In this document: in pieces, positions 21,342 to 30,783 of the stretch
Layout of the letters: every line of letters begins with the position of its first letter
Position numbering within the stretch: position 1 is the first letter of the stretch
NCBI GenBank assembly: GCA_949358305.1
Contig: OX442315.1
Coordinates: forward strand, 15,650,427 to 15,714,426
Length of the DNA: 64,000 nucleotides
Source: Strigamia acuminata
Lineage: Eukaryota; Arthropoda; Chilopoda; Geophilomorpha; Linotaeniidae
Direction of reading: 5' to 3'
Translations under genes and position numbers: made by a program
Notes under the pieces: generated by a model
What the model was told of the DNA's origin: nothing
The model's database searches: none
The model's input: the letters and a program-made list of their open reading frames with translations, nothing else

Positions 21342-22092
21342 AAATAGAAGGTAGCGACGTCACTCGGGAGTCCGGAAGTGGACGACGTCGCAGCTCGAAC
21401 GTGATTGGTCGAGACAAATCTCACTTGTTGACTTGACATCAAAACAATAACAAGTTTAGGAAAGTCATCCCGGATTTTAACAACAACTGTCAGTAGGAAT
21501 AAGAGGGAAAACGACCAAAAACGAAGGAGAGTGTGCAGCCAAGTGAAGAAATCCGATTAAGCGGAAATTCATCGCAAGATGTATGAACCCAGGAAATCAC
21601 CGCCACCGAAAAAACGGGAACACAGTGAGGTAGTAAAATCGAAATGTGTCGAAAAATAAAATAATTAAGGAAGTATTTTCTCTCATCGGGTGTGTTATTT
21701 GGAAAGAATGCTTAAATTATTCATGGAAAAGATGGAAACGAAATATGTCGTTACGACGTGACAAGTTCGGCAAAATCACCGATATAAAATGAAGAAAAGA
21801 GCCTAATGTCTCGAAATAAGTTAAAATAAAATTAGTTATTACTTAAATAATTGGTTTTATATGACAAAAGTGCCAATTTATTCGCCAAAAAATTACAAAA
21901 TAGTGTCTTAAGAAAGACTCCGATCACAAAAAAATAACACGGAGCGCCATCTTGTGAGAAAATTTAGAACTATAAAAGCCAAAACCGCGATAAAATGTTT
22001 AAAAATAACACACACCTAAGAGAGATGGAAAATACAAGAGAATGTAAAACGAAAATAAAGATAATAAATATTTTGTACAGACCCGCAGAGCC
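21342..22092 (+). promoter_or_regulatory. Spacer between pol and the 3' ORF, with splice acceptor
   Basis: There is no long reading frame in these 750 bp. Near its 3' end TTTTGTACAG at 22071-22080 is a good splice acceptor, followed by ACCCGCAGAGCC and an ATG at 22093 in the strong context GCCATGG. That arrangement suggests that the 3' ORF is translated from a spliced subgenomic RNA, as env is in retroviruses. The donor was not identified. Confidence 0.55.
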
Positions 22093-25000
22093 ATGGCGTC
22101 GTGGGACAAAATCTCAAGGGCGGCTAGACTACCGAGGAATATTCATAAAGGGAAAATTCCATATGAATACAAAAAGGAGTTTATCAAGAGAGGATATACA
22201 GCCTTCCAAGCACGGAAAGCCTATACGACAGCCATCCAACGATTCTGGTCCACTACAAAGCGAATGTATAAAGGGTTCAAGACGTGCTTCCACGAAGTTC
22301 TGAAAAAGTTCCGATCACCAAAGACCCTCACGGCCTGATCTGGAACGAGATGATCGGGGACGAATACCCAATCACACCCGAGGAAGCCGAAGATCGCCGA
22401 ATTTATTGTAATCCAGCGACCAATAAACCCCGATTCGCGCAGGAGATCATGGATAAACTGAAAGCGGAAGCACCGGAAGTAGCTGCGAAGTACATGGAGG
22501 AGAAGACAACGTATATGGAAGCGCAGGCCTTATTGCCTTTTCCCGAATTAGACAAAGAGCCACCATACTTCGTCGACAGCCAGTACAAAATGCATCAATT
22601 GTATATGACAGGAGTCATAGGGCAAAACATCGCGCCACTTAACCTGGAAGGTGATAAGACAGCCGACGATTTTGGACCACTCGTGTACGCCAAACAACAG
22701 CGGCAGGAGCAGGACGAGTGGGAGGCAGCATTAGAGCAGGCGGCAGAAGAGACTGCAAAAGAATTGCACGAGGATGAGAGGTTTCTGAAATGCGTCAGAA
22801 TGGAGAATGAAGAGACCGAACGACGAGGAAGAGAGGCCAGATCACGGGGAGCCCTCCGTTATTCAAGAAGCGAAAGATCAAAGAGGACGACTCCTCCCCA
22901 AAGGAGCAGCCCAAAATATTATACCAGGGAATTTAGATCTCGACGAAAAGAGTATAGAAGTTCGGAAATGAGTCCGAGAAAAGGTCAAAGGGAAAACCGA
23001 AATTCGCCACCAGAAAGATACCAAACGGGAAGATATCGAAGTCAAAACAGAAAACAGAGTCCCCGACGAAGGAGCAAGAGTCCAGAACAACGATATTCTT
23101 CTCGTCAACCTCAAGTGGAGAAAAGACCACATCGAGCAAGCAAAGATTCAGAGAGGGAATTAAAGAAGCATCAGAGAAGCTCGGAAATGAGTCCGAAAAA
23201 GAATTCGAGGCAACACGAAACGGCAGCTCAAGAACACGAACCCAGGCACCACCGAGCAACAGAAAAATGTCTGTCACCCGAAGGAAATCGGATTGAACGA
23301 GCAAAGAAACGCCCACGGTCATCACACCGTTATTCGGAAATGCGTCCAGCAAGAAAGGTGACAATTTCAGCGGATAAAAATGAGACACTACAGGTACAAA
23401 TTCGTAGGAGTTCATCGGAGGAGTATTTGACGGCATACGAAATGGAGGTAGATCAATACGTTGTAATGGACGAGTGTCAACGTTCGCCGACACCCGATTC
23501 GGAGGAAGAACAGCAATTGGCTGAAACAACTGTTCACATTTTGGAGGAACAAGGGGCGACGGCGCCTGTCACACCCAGTACTGAAAACCAACAAAGAGGT
23601 GGAATTAACAAAAAGGGGCCACGAACACCACCAACCACCCCGCCAAGGCAGCAAGAAGTGCAGAAAGCACCGCCTGCCTCCCCTCCAAGACAGCCCGAGG
23701 CGCCAAAGACACCGCCACAGAGTACACACACTCCTATTACGTGGACTCCAACCACCTGTCCTCCTACACCAACACCAAGAGTGTCTTCCCCGGAAATTTC
23801 CAGCTTCAAAGAATTGCCAACTCTCGACGAAGCATTAGCCCAAGCGTGGGAAAAAAGGGCAAAGGAACCGCCGCGAAAAAAAGGACCTCCACGAATATTA
23901 CGTCCATCAAATAGGATGCGAGATCCAAGAAAGGCGAAACCAAAAACTACGCCGAGCGCAGCCTTGGGAATGCCTCATCCTCACTTGCAACCAATTACAG
24001 AACCCATCCCCGAAACGGATTTATCACTGCCAATTCCATCAGTAGCCACTGTAATGTATACGATAGACCCGTCAATCAAATTAGCTGAAGATTTCGATAA
24101 ATACTATCGACAGCTATGGACGATGTATTTGAAATTTCCGTTATGTAACCAAGGACTACTGACCCCGACAATGGACGAGTACCAGCAAGCCCAATTGGCA
24201 GAATCACTAAATGAACGAAGGAGATGCGCTCAAGCCTTCATAGCCCAACCCACCGAGCTGCGAACCAAAGAATGGCTAGCTTGGTTCGAAGTGCAAATGT
24301 CAGTAGCATTAATAAGACTTTTGTTTCCAGGAGTTTTCCAAGCGGTTGAAGCATCGTTGATCGCCACAAGTTTTCTATGGACGTCAGCGATGGGAATCCC
24401 ACCCGAATTGCTCGACAGTTGGAAAACAGTATTGGGAGACCCACCAGTCATTCGGGCCCAATTGGAACGAGAAGTTTTTAAAACTGGAGAGACGTCGGGG
24501 CAGTGTATGCTAAGATTACGGGGTGAATGGATTCTTAGAAGACAGAGCTTGCAACTGCAAAGAAAATTCGGGACATGCGCTCAGCAAGTAGCTGACCCAC
24601 CAGCAGTGGAAGGGGCGGCGCCCGTAGTCTTTATGACTGCCACGCCAAGCCACCAGCTAATCAAGAAAGCAATGGCTCCAGAATCTGATGTCGAGTTAAA
24701 ATTAACCACAGATACTGAGATGTTTGATGTTGAAGGGAATGAGCCCTTAAATAAAACCAGTGGAAGTTCGCAAAAAACGGCGTCTTATAAGAGTTCAGCG
24801 GCTACCAAAGAGGCAAAAAAGAATCCCAATCAAGACTTTAGAAAGATAAAACAATTATATCCAGGTCTGAAGTTCCCCGAATACGCTCGAACTTTGCTGA
24901 TTTATAATGTAACGTTATGCCATGAGGCATTGAAATGGCTCGAGAATGCTGTTAGAGAGCCAAAGCGCATAATTCAGCATCAACGATTAGTTGCAGTGCG

Positions 25001-25196
25001 GAGACCACCCACCGGATCCCGCGAAAAATACGATATCGACTATGATCGAGTATTCCCGAGGACCAAGTTCATCGAAGAAGTCTGGCTCCATGTCAACAAT
25101 GGTGCCACCTCGGGACCAACCCGTCATTTGCCGAAATTTTCGGTTTCCGAAAGCGAAGCTCCAACTCCGGAGTCAGTTTTCCGAATCGAAAAATAA
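22093..25196 (+). CDS. Large 3' ORF of unknown function in the LTR element
   Basis: The protein reads from ATG 22093 (GCCATGG context) to 22338 in one frame and continues in the -1 frame from about 22300 to TAA 25194-25196, in all about 1030 codons. Both halves look like natural protein, so a small indel near 22310 is likely. The first 80 residues are basic. About 190-420 is an Arg/Ser-rich region with many RS, SP and RR pairs. About 440-620 is Pro/Thr-rich. About 650-820 is a hydrophobic helical region with many Trp (EWLAWFEVQ, FLWTSAMG). The C-terminal 130 residues contain YPGLKFPEYARTLLIYN. I see no signal peptide, transmembrane anchor or envelope features, so it is not a recognisable env. 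RS-rich sequence suggests RNA binding; that is inference only. Confidence 0.75.
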
Positions 25197-25225
25197 GAAG
25201 TTGAAGGAAGAATCGGAGAACCTTC

Positions 25226-25241
25226 CTAAAAAGAGGGGAGG
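25226..25241 (+). promoter_or_regulatory. 3' polypurine tract
   Basis: CTAAAAAGAGGGGAGG ends exactly at the first base of the 3' LTR, as the plus-strand primer must. An identical copy is at 21187-21202. Confidence 0.9.
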
Positions 25242-26233
25242 TGTAGTGACCCTAGTGGTCACTAATGAGGTATCGGGAATGAGCCCGAAATAAAATATTT
25301 AATTTGAGATTGTTTGATTTTATTTTACACTATTTTTTATGATTTCCTGTCTAGACAAGGGAGTTAGGCAGGGTGGGAGGAATTGTGGGTGGTCGCCAGG
25401 GAAACCAGCCCGCAACCTCCTGGAGCAGGAAACACTTCCTGTGAGGAGTGAAAAACTCCTCAGTCTGAACTGAACACTGAGAGCAACAAGTCATCAAAAT
25501 CTATCCTGGGAACACAATTCTTCAAGCAGATTTGGTGAAAGATTGCCTGAGTATTTAGACTCTTTCTTGCAAAGTGCAGAGCCACTTGTGAGATATTTCT
25601 CTTGCTACTAGACTTAGTAGTGGGAATTCATCTTGAGTCAGTCAAGAATTGACTTGGGATTTTCATCTTGCCTAGCAGCCATTGTTAGGAGGGATTTCAG
25701 TGAGAGATTGTTGTGCGGAATCAGCCGCAACGACGCCGCGACGACGACGTTGCGACCTGGAGAGGACGAAGAGAGCGGGATTGAGCCCGAACGAGTCAGG
25801 AGAAAGTAGTCGGAACGGAATTGAGTCCGTGCTGAAGAAACGCCGAAGCCGAGCCGAGCGTCGAGTGAAGCGAATCCAAGCGTTCGGCGTTCCCGAGAAG
25901 TGGAGTCGTCGAATCGATTGTATTCTTTATCATTTTCCATTGTTTCTGATTATTTTTCTTTTAGTAAATTATTTCTTCGATTATTTCATTTACTCTTTTA
26001 TCACAAAATAATATCTTGTATTATTAATACTGTATTTAATCTTTTAGTTTGTTCAAAGTCTGAATAAACATTGTTTTACTTGAGAAATAATAGAGTCATT
26101 ATTTCTCTTATTGCATAGCTTAAGTTCAGTTAAAATTGAGTTATTTGAGAAGTATTTTAGATAAGTCCCGTTGCGGCATTAATAAGTTCAGAATTAGTGT
26201 TATAAGTTTTAGCAGTAATTTGAGCTCATTACA
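25242..26233 (+). repeat. 3' LTR of the 14.9-kb element
   Basis: Same 992-bp sequence as 11321-12312 with three differences seen by eye. It is followed by AGTG (26234-26237), the target duplication matching 11317-11320. Confidence 0.96.
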
Positions 26234-26237
26234 AGTG

Positions 26238-27253
26238 TACGCTTCCAAAACGCTACCAAAACGTGCACTGGATTTTACACATTTTTCATATTTTACATAT
26301 TTAATCACAGTAATAAATACAAATTAAGAATTTTCCTTTTCTTACAAACTTACATGTTATTTAATGAATACAATACCCAAAACCAAAAGGGTGCCCGGTC
26401 AAGATACGTAGAAAAGTTAAGTTTTGATACATGGTTGGCTGGAGCATCAAAAATTGACGGGAGTAAAACAAAAATGTAAAAAATTAGCTTTTTAGCTTGT
26501 TAGTAAACAAAATAAAATTAAACTTGATATTGCTTAATTTGGTATTAACAGCTTTTAGAAGGTAAAAATTTTGTCCCTGGAACTGAAAGAGAAGGAGAGA
26601 ATTGGCTTTACCTGCACAAGCAGATCTGGTATTTCAGTAGCCTGCATTCTTTGACCATTTATTTATTGGCTACCAGAATACAGTCTTGGTCATAAAAATC
26701 GTCCCAATTGAGCTTGAAGCTCACCTGCAGAATGAGCATTTTTGGCTATATCCACCTGGTAGTGCAAAAACTTACCGATATGTTGTGAGAAATTATCATT
26801 TAAGTGATATCACATTTAAGAAGAGGAAGGAGGAAGAAATAAAAAATTGCACTATACTCCAAACGACCAAACCGGTACAATGTTGTCCTAACTCCTATTG
26901 GTTGATCCGTCTCACTGGTGTAGTGGCACAAAAAAGTAGCCCATAACACCAGAATTGTAATCTAAATAGGCAAAACAACCAATAAAAAACTAAACTTTTG
27001 TTTACCTGCCTAAAGAAACCAACAAACTATGCTAACATTGTTTGATTGATTAAAAGGGGAAAAAGCTTATTTAGCAAATAAAATAAACATTTTATTATCA
27101 AATAAATAAAATCCATCATTCTAATCACTTTTTACACTAAAATTCATTGAATACAAACAGAATTACTTTTCCGGCTCAACCAATAGGAGTCAGGACAACG
27201 TTGTACCAGTTTGTAGTACACATTTGATTTTCCCGCAAGTATGTATGCCCAAT
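26238..27253. other. Intergenic region with an inverted repeat
   Basis: AT-rich DNA without a convincing gene. An 87-codon frame at 26686-26946 has no recognisable motif and overlaps the inverted repeat. Two 41-bp arms, 26869-26909 and 27172-27212, are reverse complements with 37 of 41 matches and share CAATAGGAGT. They may be the ends of a short DNA element or diverged copies of a regulatory block. Confidence 0.55.
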
Positions 27254-27583
27254 CTAGGGCTAAAAAAAAATCAAATGGCGCGCGACCAAACTAACCCAAA
27301 TTAAGAGGTCACTTACTTTAAGACGCTTCGGAGGAGGGTACACAAAACTCCAATCAGGGTCTTCATCGAAAGAGTTGATTTGGAAAATGCCGTTGTGTCG
27401 ATTTCCAAAAGCAGACGCATTCACAGTATCCTATTTCGATTGGAATAAAAATAGATTTTGTCGCCGAATTTTAAATCATGTTAAAACCTGAGATGAATTT
27501 GTCGTTGACACAGGCGTAGTTATCACATTTCTATTCCATGGAATGAAGAGCCAAGAACTCCTATTTGGCGCGTCTCTTTGCAT
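27254..27583 (-). CDS. Possible small gene, 71 aa, three exons, unknown function
   Basis: On the minus strand an ATG at 27581-27583 opens a frame that can be read through three exons: 27488-27583, 27317-27430 and 27254-27259. All boundaries have GT-AG (donors CAG/GTTTTA and AAA/GTAAGT, acceptors AATAG and TTTTAG) and all introns are phase 0. The product is 71 residues, begins MQRDAPNRSSWLF, has a Thr/Ser-rich middle and ends WSFVYPPPKRLKP. I do not recognise the family. The Asp/Trp-rich and Pro/Lys-rich tail looks conserved-protein-like, not random. The KRLK tail could be a nuclear signal, but that is a guess. It could also be a chance reading or the end of a longer gene. Confidence 0.4.
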
Positions 27584-28351
27584 GTTCTGATCCAATTCAT
27601 TGCCCTTTTTTCTTCCTCTATTTTATTTCTTTTATTGTCAATCGCGGTGAGTTTTTTTTTTGTAGCTTCCGATACATTTCTGCACATCCGCACATCCTGA
27701 ACGAATTGCAATTGTCATTGAATTTTATTATTTTATTTCAAACTTTCCTGTTTACAACTCGCCAAGTAAAAAAGATAAAAATCAAATTTATGATAAAGTG
27801 TATTTAAATTTCTAGGTGCGGTACTTGTAAATGATTTATCCTTCGATGTCGATGTCGTAAATGCACAACGAGGTGAGTCAATAACCACGTGTGGAGGTTC
27901 TATCGAGATAGGTTGCATCATTTAATACGTTTGAATTAAATAGATACTGTAACTCAATGGAGAACATTTGGTAGTTCTGTTACTCGCCTCTACAGATAGT
28001 GGCGCTGTTTTAACCGAGTTTTGAAACCATAAACATGAGTTTAAAATGGATTTTTAGCTCAATGACTGTAGTTCAATTGAATTTCGAACTTTTAACCTCC
28101 TCTCACTCTCTCTTCTCTTTATTGTACGTTATGGTCACTGGACCTTTTTTTTTTATTCTGTTTCCGGTATGTTTTGATGCATATCCTGAACGAATCGCTG
28201 TGTATTTATTTATTATCTTACTTTGTATTGTGAGTTGGTAATTGAGGATGGGTTGGGGTTGTTGGTGCTTGTTTATTGTTGGTTGCTTAGATACGTTTAG
28301 TGGATTTGGACAGGTGAGCGAGGGATTTAATTATTTATTGATTTATAAAAT
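27584..28351. other. Spacer between the small minus-strand gene and tektin
   Basis: AT- and T-rich DNA with no convincing gene. The motif CATCCTGAACGAATTGC near 27700 recurs, slightly changed, near 28190 within similar T-rich context, which suggests a weak local duplication. It should hold the promoters of the two divergent neighbours, but I see no defined motif. Confidence 0.5.
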
Positions 28352-30218
28352 ATGGCGGGACCAGTGGGTAAACGAGGGACGCGATGGACACCGCAGGACT
28401 GGCAGAAGAATGTTTATTTAACGTCGATTGACGTTGCGGTTAAAACAAATTCGTCGAGGAACGAGCGCAACAGTGCACTGCAACTGAGCGACGATTTCGA
28501 GCTGATTAGCAAGTGGGCGCAGAGGCAAAGCCAACTGCGGTTCAGGGACCGGTAAGCGAGTCAGTTCGAGTAGAATCTCTTTTTTTTATTTAATGTCTTT
28601 TTACTTTAAGAATCGAGCAGGTTTCACAATGGAAATTCAAACTGGAGCAGAGTTTGGGTGAGGTTGAAAATCAGATAAACGAAATGGTGAAGATAAAAGA
28701 CGAGATAGAGCACGAAAGCGAAGAGATGGTCCGATTGCAAGATATTAATAAGATTTGTGCGGTTACGAGAGATCGGCGACAGAATTTGGAATTAGTGTCT
28801 GATCAAGTGCAGGAAGAATTAATGAAGGTACAAAAATTAAAAAATTAATTATAAAAATAAAAAATTTAAAAAATTAATTATAAAAATAAAAAATTTAAAA
28901 AATTAAATTTTTAAATTTAAATATTAAAAAAATTAATTTAAAAAAATAAAAAATTAAAAAATTAATTTTTTAAATTTAAATATTAAAAAAATAATTTTTT
29001 TAATTTAAATATTAAAACATTGATTTTTTTTTGTTTTTTAATTCAGGAAAGTCAAGTGTTGGAAGAGGCGAGGAATTCGTACGAAGATAAATGTAAAATA
29101 TTGTTTGACGAAATGTGTAAATTGCGCCAGATAAAGGACGAACTCGAAGATGAGTTGTTGAAGAAAGACATGAATCTCGACGTTGATTCGAAACAGGCGG
29201 AAATGAAGGCGGAGAACATGAAGAGTTTGAAACCGTTCGTCGAAGAAGCTGCGAAAGAAACGCAAGACGTGGACATTTGGACCGAGAAATGCTTAAACGA
29301 GATCGAAAACGCCAAAAACGAAGTGGCGAAAGCGAGGGAATTGAAATGTTTGTGTCTACAATTGATCGCGCAGTTGAGGAGCAAGTGGATGACGCAGAAG
29401 GAAGTGACGGATTTCCAGTACAGGAAACGGATCCACCAAATCAAGCTCGCCGTCGATCAATTAGAATGGGATAAAAGAAAAGTACAAACCAGATTCAGCT
29501 GGGAAAATGATAAAATATTTTTTTTTTAAAAAATAATTTTTTCTATAGTTGATAATTGAAGCTGGGGACGCGAGAGAAGTTATAGCGAAGATGGAAAATG
29601 ATTGGAGGCTGAGGAAAGACGCGCTCAAGATGGCGGAAACGAGAATAGAAAAAAGGAAAGTGAAACCTGAGGGAGAACGAACTGAAGATGAAGTGAGTAA
29701 AGGATTGATGATGGAGATGGGATGGAATAGAGATGCGCAAGGACTCATGTATGAACGACTGCAGGAATGCAGGTAAAGAATGGTTATGTTAAGGGGCCGT
29801 CCATAAATTACGTAACGCACCAAGGGGGGGAGGGAGTTTCAAATTTTGTTACGTTCCATGTAAAAAAAAAAAATTTAATTTTAAATGATCAAAATATAAT
29901 CATTTTTTATATAATTTTTGGAAAATTTGGGGGGGATTTCACTTTTGTTACGTAATTAGGGGGTGGGGGGGTTTGGGAATTTGTTACGACCATGCTACAG
30001 AGGGGGGAGGGGTTTAAAAATCCCAAATTTTGCGTTACGTAATTTATGAACGGCCCCTAATGTGTGATTTTAGGCCTGAACTGGTTTGTTTGTGATGTAG
30101 ATATAAGGTGATTGAGATAGACAAAACAATGAAGATAATTGAAGATAATATACAGGATAAGAGAAGGGCAGTTCAGACCGAGGAGGAATGTGTTGAAGAA
30201 AGAACAAAGATGAGTTAA
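28352..30218 (+). CDS. Tektin family protein
   Basis: Five exons, 397 codons, in phase: 28352-28551, 28611-28827, 29047-29481, 29549-29772, 30101-30218. The protein is almost wholly coiled coil, 397 residues against the usual 400-450 for tektins. Tektin-like features are the N-terminal W-x2-N segment (WTPQDWQKNVYL), the RxRIEQVSQWKFKLEQ helix, ICAVTRDRRQNLELVSDQV and the W-K/R-rich segment around residue 250. Tektins form filaments inside ciliary and flagellar doublet microtubules. The hallmark nonapeptide RPNVELCRD, normally near the C-terminus, is not found; the last exon ends in a Glu-rich tail. It may be a divergent paralogue or a gene with an altered 3' end. Its last intron contains a foreign inverted-repeat element. 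Confidence 0.78.
28840..29040. repeat. AT-only low-complexity tract in tektin intron
   Basis: Nearly pure A and T made of AAAATTAAAAAATTAATT-like blocks, in the intron between exons 2 and 3 of the tektin gene. Confidence 0.85.
29792..30058. mobile_element. TIR element with GGGGCCGTCCATAAATTACG ends in tektin intron
   Basis: The left terminus AGGGGCCGTCCATAAATTAC and the right terminus GTAATTTATGAACGGCCCCT are inverted repeats with one mismatch. The inner parts are G-rich on the + strand. The element is 267 bp and non-coding. A truncated relative with the same right end is at 40321-40414. Similar GGGGCCGTCCATAAA termini occur in non-autonomous elements of several invertebrates, from memory; superfamily not asserted. 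No clean target duplication is visible. Confidence 0.85.
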
Positions 30219-30252
30219 TACACGTCGGTGTGGTTGATTAAGACTGTTGGAG

Positions 30253-30316
30253 TCTCGAGTTGCTTAATTGGTAGAGCACTAGTCTGGCAAATGGGGGTTC
30301 GAATCGCGGCTCTAGA
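30253..30316 (+). tRNA. tRNA-like sequence with shortened anticodon arm (probably not functional)
   Basis: Acceptor arms TCTCGAG (30253-30259) and CTCTAGA (30310-30316) pair at six of seven positions. An A-box-like GCTTAATTGGTAGAGC gives a 4-bp D stem. A B box GGTTCGAATC is present. Between D arm and T arm there are about eight bases fewer than in a normal tRNA, so the anticodon stem has only one strand, and the T stem has mismatches. This is best read as a tRNA pseudogene or the head of a tRNA-derived SINE. Confidence 0.45.
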
Positions 30317-30451
30317 CTTGGTGAAGTCAATTCGTTTTTTCAACCAGAAATTTTGGGGCAGGAAGTAGAAAATGAGTTTTCTTTAAGGATGAATTAATAG
30401 GTATAGCAGGGGAGCTGTAGTGATGTGGTAGGCAACCTACGCAAATTCCTA

Positions 30452-30783
30452 ATACGTATTTTATCGATTAAGAGGCGCGGCTCTTATTCAAAACTGCCAT
30501 TTTTGTCAGCAATTATAATTTCGGTTTTTCGTTTGTTACATTTGTTTAATGTATCAAACGGAGTCTGAACGTTTATCGTTCTTGAGGTTAAATACGGAAG
30601 CAATACTGTACTTTTGCAAATATACGGTATTCTTGGTGTCTTAGCCACGGCTACTATTCGAAGCTGTTGCGTACTGGGAGCAACATGCCTAAGAGCAACA
30701 GTTTAAATTGGGTCTAATATTGTTTAAGAGCAACAAGGTGGCTACAATTCGAGGGCGACTCTTAATCGGTAAAATACGATATA
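30452..30783. mobile_element. Inverted-repeat element, longer copy of 8988-9206
   Basis: The left terminus TACGTATTTTATCGATTAAGAG and right terminus CTCTTAATCGGTAAAATACGATA are inverted repeats about 22 bp long. The interior matches 8988-9206 in the opposite orientation. It is non-coding, about 332 bp. A MITE-like element is likely. Confidence 0.7.

Larger units (their letters stand above)
11321..26233 (+). mobile_element. 14.9-kb Ty3/gypsy-type LTR retrotransposon with extra 3' ORF
   Basis: The element has 992-bp LTRs that begin TG and end CA. A 4-bp duplication AGTG flanks it (11317-11320 and 26234-26237). The order is LTR, gag (long coiled-coil extension, capsid-like domain, CCHC knuckle), protease, reverse transcriptase, RNase H, integrase, internal polypurine tract, spacer with splice acceptor, a large unknown ORF, 3' polypurine tract, LTR. 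RT-RH-IN order places it in Ty3/gypsy. By eye I find only three differences between the LTRs (11508/25429, 11743/25664, 12103/26024), so insertion was recent. Yet gag has a frame change near 14605, pol has a stop at 18633 and the 3' ORF has a frame change near 22310. At almost 15 kb it is much longer than the usual 5-8 kb gypsy element. Confidence 0.95.

Noticed and set aside
22093-25196. Envelope gene in the large element
   Set aside because: Position fits, but there is no signal peptide, transmembrane segment, cleavage site or Cys pattern; the protein is RS- and Pro-rich.
26686-26946. 87-codon coding region
   Set aside because: No motif, overlaps an inverted-repeat arm, no splice partners found.
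30101-30218. Tektin last exon as a false exon
   Set aside because: The acceptor GTGATGTAG, phase and coiled-coil character fit, and the total length matches the family, so it was kept despite the missing hallmark motif.
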